14,339 nt of DNA from assembly GCA_030433195.1 (NCBI GenBank), contig JAUIME010000043.1, positions 1-14,339 of the forward strand, written 5' to 3'. A program made the position numbers and the translations under genes. The notes beneath the pieces were generated by a model. The model searched no databases and had not been told where the DNA came from. It worked only from the letters and a program-made list of their open reading frames with translations. The stretch is from a bacterium. GTDB lineage: Bacteria; Planctomycetota; JACOTG01; JAUIME01. Shown here one piece after another: positions 12,678 through 14,339 of this stretch. How positions within the stretch are numbered: the first letter of the stretch is position 1; the number at the start of each line of letters is the position of its first letter.

Positions 12678-14195
12678 GTGGATGCGAACCCAAATGTCTC
12701 CGACAGGCCGAGCCCTCGACCGGCCGGACTCGATCCGGCCGTCGCGCGTCGGGCCCGACTCGGGCTGCTGACGCAGCTTGCCGGCATCGTGCAGATGATC
12801 GTGCTCGCGCGCGTCTTCTTCCCGGCCGACCTCGGCTTGCTCGCGCTCGCGACCGCGTACGTGCATCTGTTCGCGAACGCCGGTGTCCACGGCTGGCCGC
12901 GCAACCTCGCGGCCGCCCAGGCCGAGGATCCGGCGACGGTACGCACCGCGTTCTCCCTGTCGTTCGTTCGCGACGCCGGATTGCTTTCGGCGTACCTCCT
13001 CTGCATGATCCCGTTCGCGCGGCTGTTCGGACGTCCCGAGCTCGTCGACTGGCTCGTGGTGCTCGCACCGGTCTGCATGAAGCACACGCTCGAACTGCCG
13101 GCGGCCTTCGTCGCGCGCGCGGGGCGCTCGGCCGCCATTCACGCACCGCGCTTCGTGGAGATCCTGCTCTACCCGATTCTCGCGACGGTACTCGTGGGCC
13201 TCGACTTCGGAGTGCGCAGTCTGCCGCTCGCCTTCACGGCGAGCTTCCTCGTGGCTCGCGGACTCTTGTGGACCCTGCAGCCGATTCCCGTCGCGTTCGG
13301 CTTCCGCCGCGAAACCGCGCAGCGCTTCCTCGCGTTCCGATGGACGATGCTCGTCACGTCCGTTCTCGCGTTCTTCGCCAACAAACTCGACGACCTCGTC
13401 GTCTTCGCCTTCGCGGGCGACGCGGCGCTCGGATTCTACGGGATCGCGTTCGTCTTCCCCGTCGTGTGTGTGCAGCTCGTCGGCACCGCGAGTGCAATCC
13501 TGTATCCCGTCTTCGTGAAGCTGCGCGACGACCTCGACAAGACGCGCGCCTGTTTCACACGAGCCTCCCGGTCGCTCGCTCATCTGCTGCTTCCGACGGC
13601 GCTGTTCGTCGCGGTCTTCGCGGAAGCGATCGTGACCACGGCGTTCGGCTCGCGATGGCTGGACGTCGCTCCTCTGCTGCGGCTATTCGCGATCGGCGTC
13701 GCGCTTCGCGAAGGACTCGCCGGCCTCTGGATCGCGCTGGCGACGAGCCACGGCCGCACGCATCTCACGTTGGTCGCGTCCCTCGTCGACCTCGCGCTCG
13801 TGCTCGCGGCAGGGGTCCCCATGACGGCGCGATTCGGCGCGATCGGCGCGGCTTGGTCGTTCGTCATCCTCTCGGCGGCGGGGGTGCTGTTCGTCTCCTG
13901 GCCCGCCATCCGGCGCATCCTCGGCGACCTCGCGTACCTGCGTGCGCTGCGCCTGCCCGTGGGCGTGACGTCGCTCACGACCGCCCTCGCGATCGGGCTC
14001 GAAGCGGCGTGGCCGGGCGGTGGCCTGCGTCTCGTCGCCAAACTCGCGGTGTGCGCATCGGCTCACACGCTGCTCCTCGCGATCTGCGGCGGCGGCGCTC
14101 TGCGCACCTCGATCCGTTTCGCGCGACTCGTCACGGGGTCACGCTACGCACCGCTCGCGGGCGCTTCCGGGCCTTCGAGGAGCCCACGCGGATGA
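12678..14195 (+). CDS. Oligosaccharide flippase, Wzx/MATE-like (MOP superfamily)
   Basis: A 505-residue polytopic membrane protein with about 12-14 hydrophobic segments and a disordered Pro-rich start (about 25 residues). Features of the polysaccharide exporter family are the first helix pair 'RARLGLLTQLAGIVQMIVLARVFFPADLGLLALA', in which 'R.f.P.dlG..ala' is the usual signature, the repeated half with 'DDLVVFAFAGDAALGFYGIAF', and 'FGSRWLDVAPLLRLFAI'. Such proteins flip lipid-linked sugar units across the inner membrane for O-antigen, capsule or exopolysaccharide. The following gene overlaps by 4 bases and encodes a glycosyltransferase, which supports a glycan locus running off the right edge. 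GTG 12678 lacks a good ribosome binding site; the next ATG (12682) is out of frame. The substrate cannot be told. Confidence 0.86.
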   Translation: MDANPNVSDRPSPRPAGLDPAVARRARLGLLTQLAGIVQMIVLARVFFPADLGLLALATAYVHLFANAGVHGWPRNLAAAQAEDPATVRTAFSLSFVRDAGLLSAYLLCMIPFARLFGRPELVDWLVVLAPVCMKHTLELPAAFVARAGRSAAIHAPRFVEILLYPILATVLVGLDFGVRSLPLAFTASFLVARGLLWTLQPIPVAFGFRRETAQRFLAFRWTMLVTSVLAFFANKLDDLVVFAFAGDAALGFYGIAFVFPVVCVQLVGTASAILYPVFVKLRDDLDKTRACFTRASRSLAHLLLPTALFVAVFAEAIVTTAFGSRWLDVAPLLRLFAIGVALREGLAGLWIALATSHGRTHLTLVASLVDLALVLAAGVPMTARFGAIGAAWSFVILSAAGVLFVSWPAIRRILGDLAYLRALRLPVGVTSLTTALAIGLEAAWPGGGLRLVAKLAVCASAHTLLLAICGGGALRTSIRFARLVTGSRYAPLAGASGPSRSPRG

Positions 14196-14339
14196 CCTGC
14201 CCGGACGCCACTCCTCGCACGCGGCGCCTCATGCGTCATGGCCAGGCACCGCTCGCGGCGATCGTCGTCGTCACACGCGGCGAGCGCGACGCGACCCTCG
14301 AGTGTCTCGCGTCGATCTACGAACTCGACTATCCCTGCG
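14192..14339 (+). CDS. Family 2 glycosyltransferase, N-terminal fragment
   Basis: The reading frame starts at ATG 14192 in an ATGA overlap with the flippase stop and stays open to the window end (49 codons). GAGGAG at 14177-14182, nine bases upstream, is a strong Shine-Dalgarno and supports this start over the internal ATG at 14231. After a short basic leader, 'LAAIVVVTRGERDATLECLASIYELDYP' matches the first beta-alpha unit of GT-A family 2 enzymes (usual form 'VVIVTYN....L..CL.SL....YP'). The DxD motif and acceptor region lie outside the window, so only the family can be called. It presumably works with the adjacent flippase in building a surface polysaccharide. Confidence 0.75.
   Translation, partial: MTCPDATPRTRRLMRHGQAPLAAIVVVTRGERDATLECLASIYELDYPC

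Noticed and set aside
11098..13146. Long open frame of 682 codons on the minus strand
   Set aside because: It lies opposite the selD fusion and flippase genes, is Arg-rich with low-complexity composition, and has no recognisable motif. It is a by-product of high GC third positions.
1..14339. CRISPR arrays, insertion sequences, tRNA genes or a prophage
   Set aside because: No spaced direct repeats, transposase motifs, cloverleaf sequences or phage genes were seen on either strand by eye.

Overview
The window is a GC-rich bacterial chromosomal segment with densely packed genes, strong G/C at third codon positions and no sign of mobile DNA, phage, CRISPR, rRNA or tRNA. The protein types suggest a Planctomycetota-like bacterium: a DegP-like pseudo-protease with a PDZ domain inside the protease fold, an FG-GAP propeller protein with 'LLQDP..PG.F' linkers, a DUF4265 protein, and a flavoprotein-selenophosphate synthetase fusion. 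This placement is an inference from gene content; no marker gene is complete here.

Layout. 1-266 is the C-terminal zinc domain of the redox chaperone Hsp33 (partial). A recognisable promoter at 323-350 precedes a DUF4265 protein (423-872), a small two-helix DUF3311 membrane protein (924-1130) and a sodium:solute symporter (1127-2602) that overlaps it by 4 bases. A VOC/PhnB-type protein (2741-3232) with a near-perfect Shine-Dalgarno follows and ends at a clear hairpin terminator (3289-3324). Convergent to it is a RimK/DcsG-like ATP-grasp ligase (3336-4196, minus), which appears to have a leaderless promoter. Divergent from that run a class IV-like (HDAC11-type) histone deacetylase family enzyme (4263-5228) and a DusA-type tRNA-dihydrouridine synthase (5285-6385).

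6392-7684 (minus) is a probable lipoprotein with seven FG-GAP repeats, enough for one full seven-bladed beta-propeller. Its stop and the DusA stop lie in one shared hairpin. Divergent from it are two coupled exported HtrA-like proteins: an intact trypsin-PDZ protease (7910-9016) and a relative that has lost the catalytic His and Ser and carries its PDZ domain inside the protease domain (9026-10126). An enzyme plus pseudo-enzyme pair acting in the periplasm is the natural reading.

10351-12582 encodes an NDH-2-like FAD/NAD(P) oxidoreductase fused to a complete selenophosphate synthetase (SelD), so the organism very probably uses selenium. The right end (12678 onward) begins a surface-polysaccharide locus: a Wzx-like flippase and, overlapping it by 4 bases, the start of a family 2 glycosyltransferase cut by the window edge.

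The most notable items are the PDZ-inserted pseudo-protease with its active partner, the oxidoreductase-SelD fusion with an anti-Shine-Dalgarno-like leader, the leaderless ATP-grasp gene beside an HDAC11-like deacetylase, and the convergent hairpin containing both stop codons.
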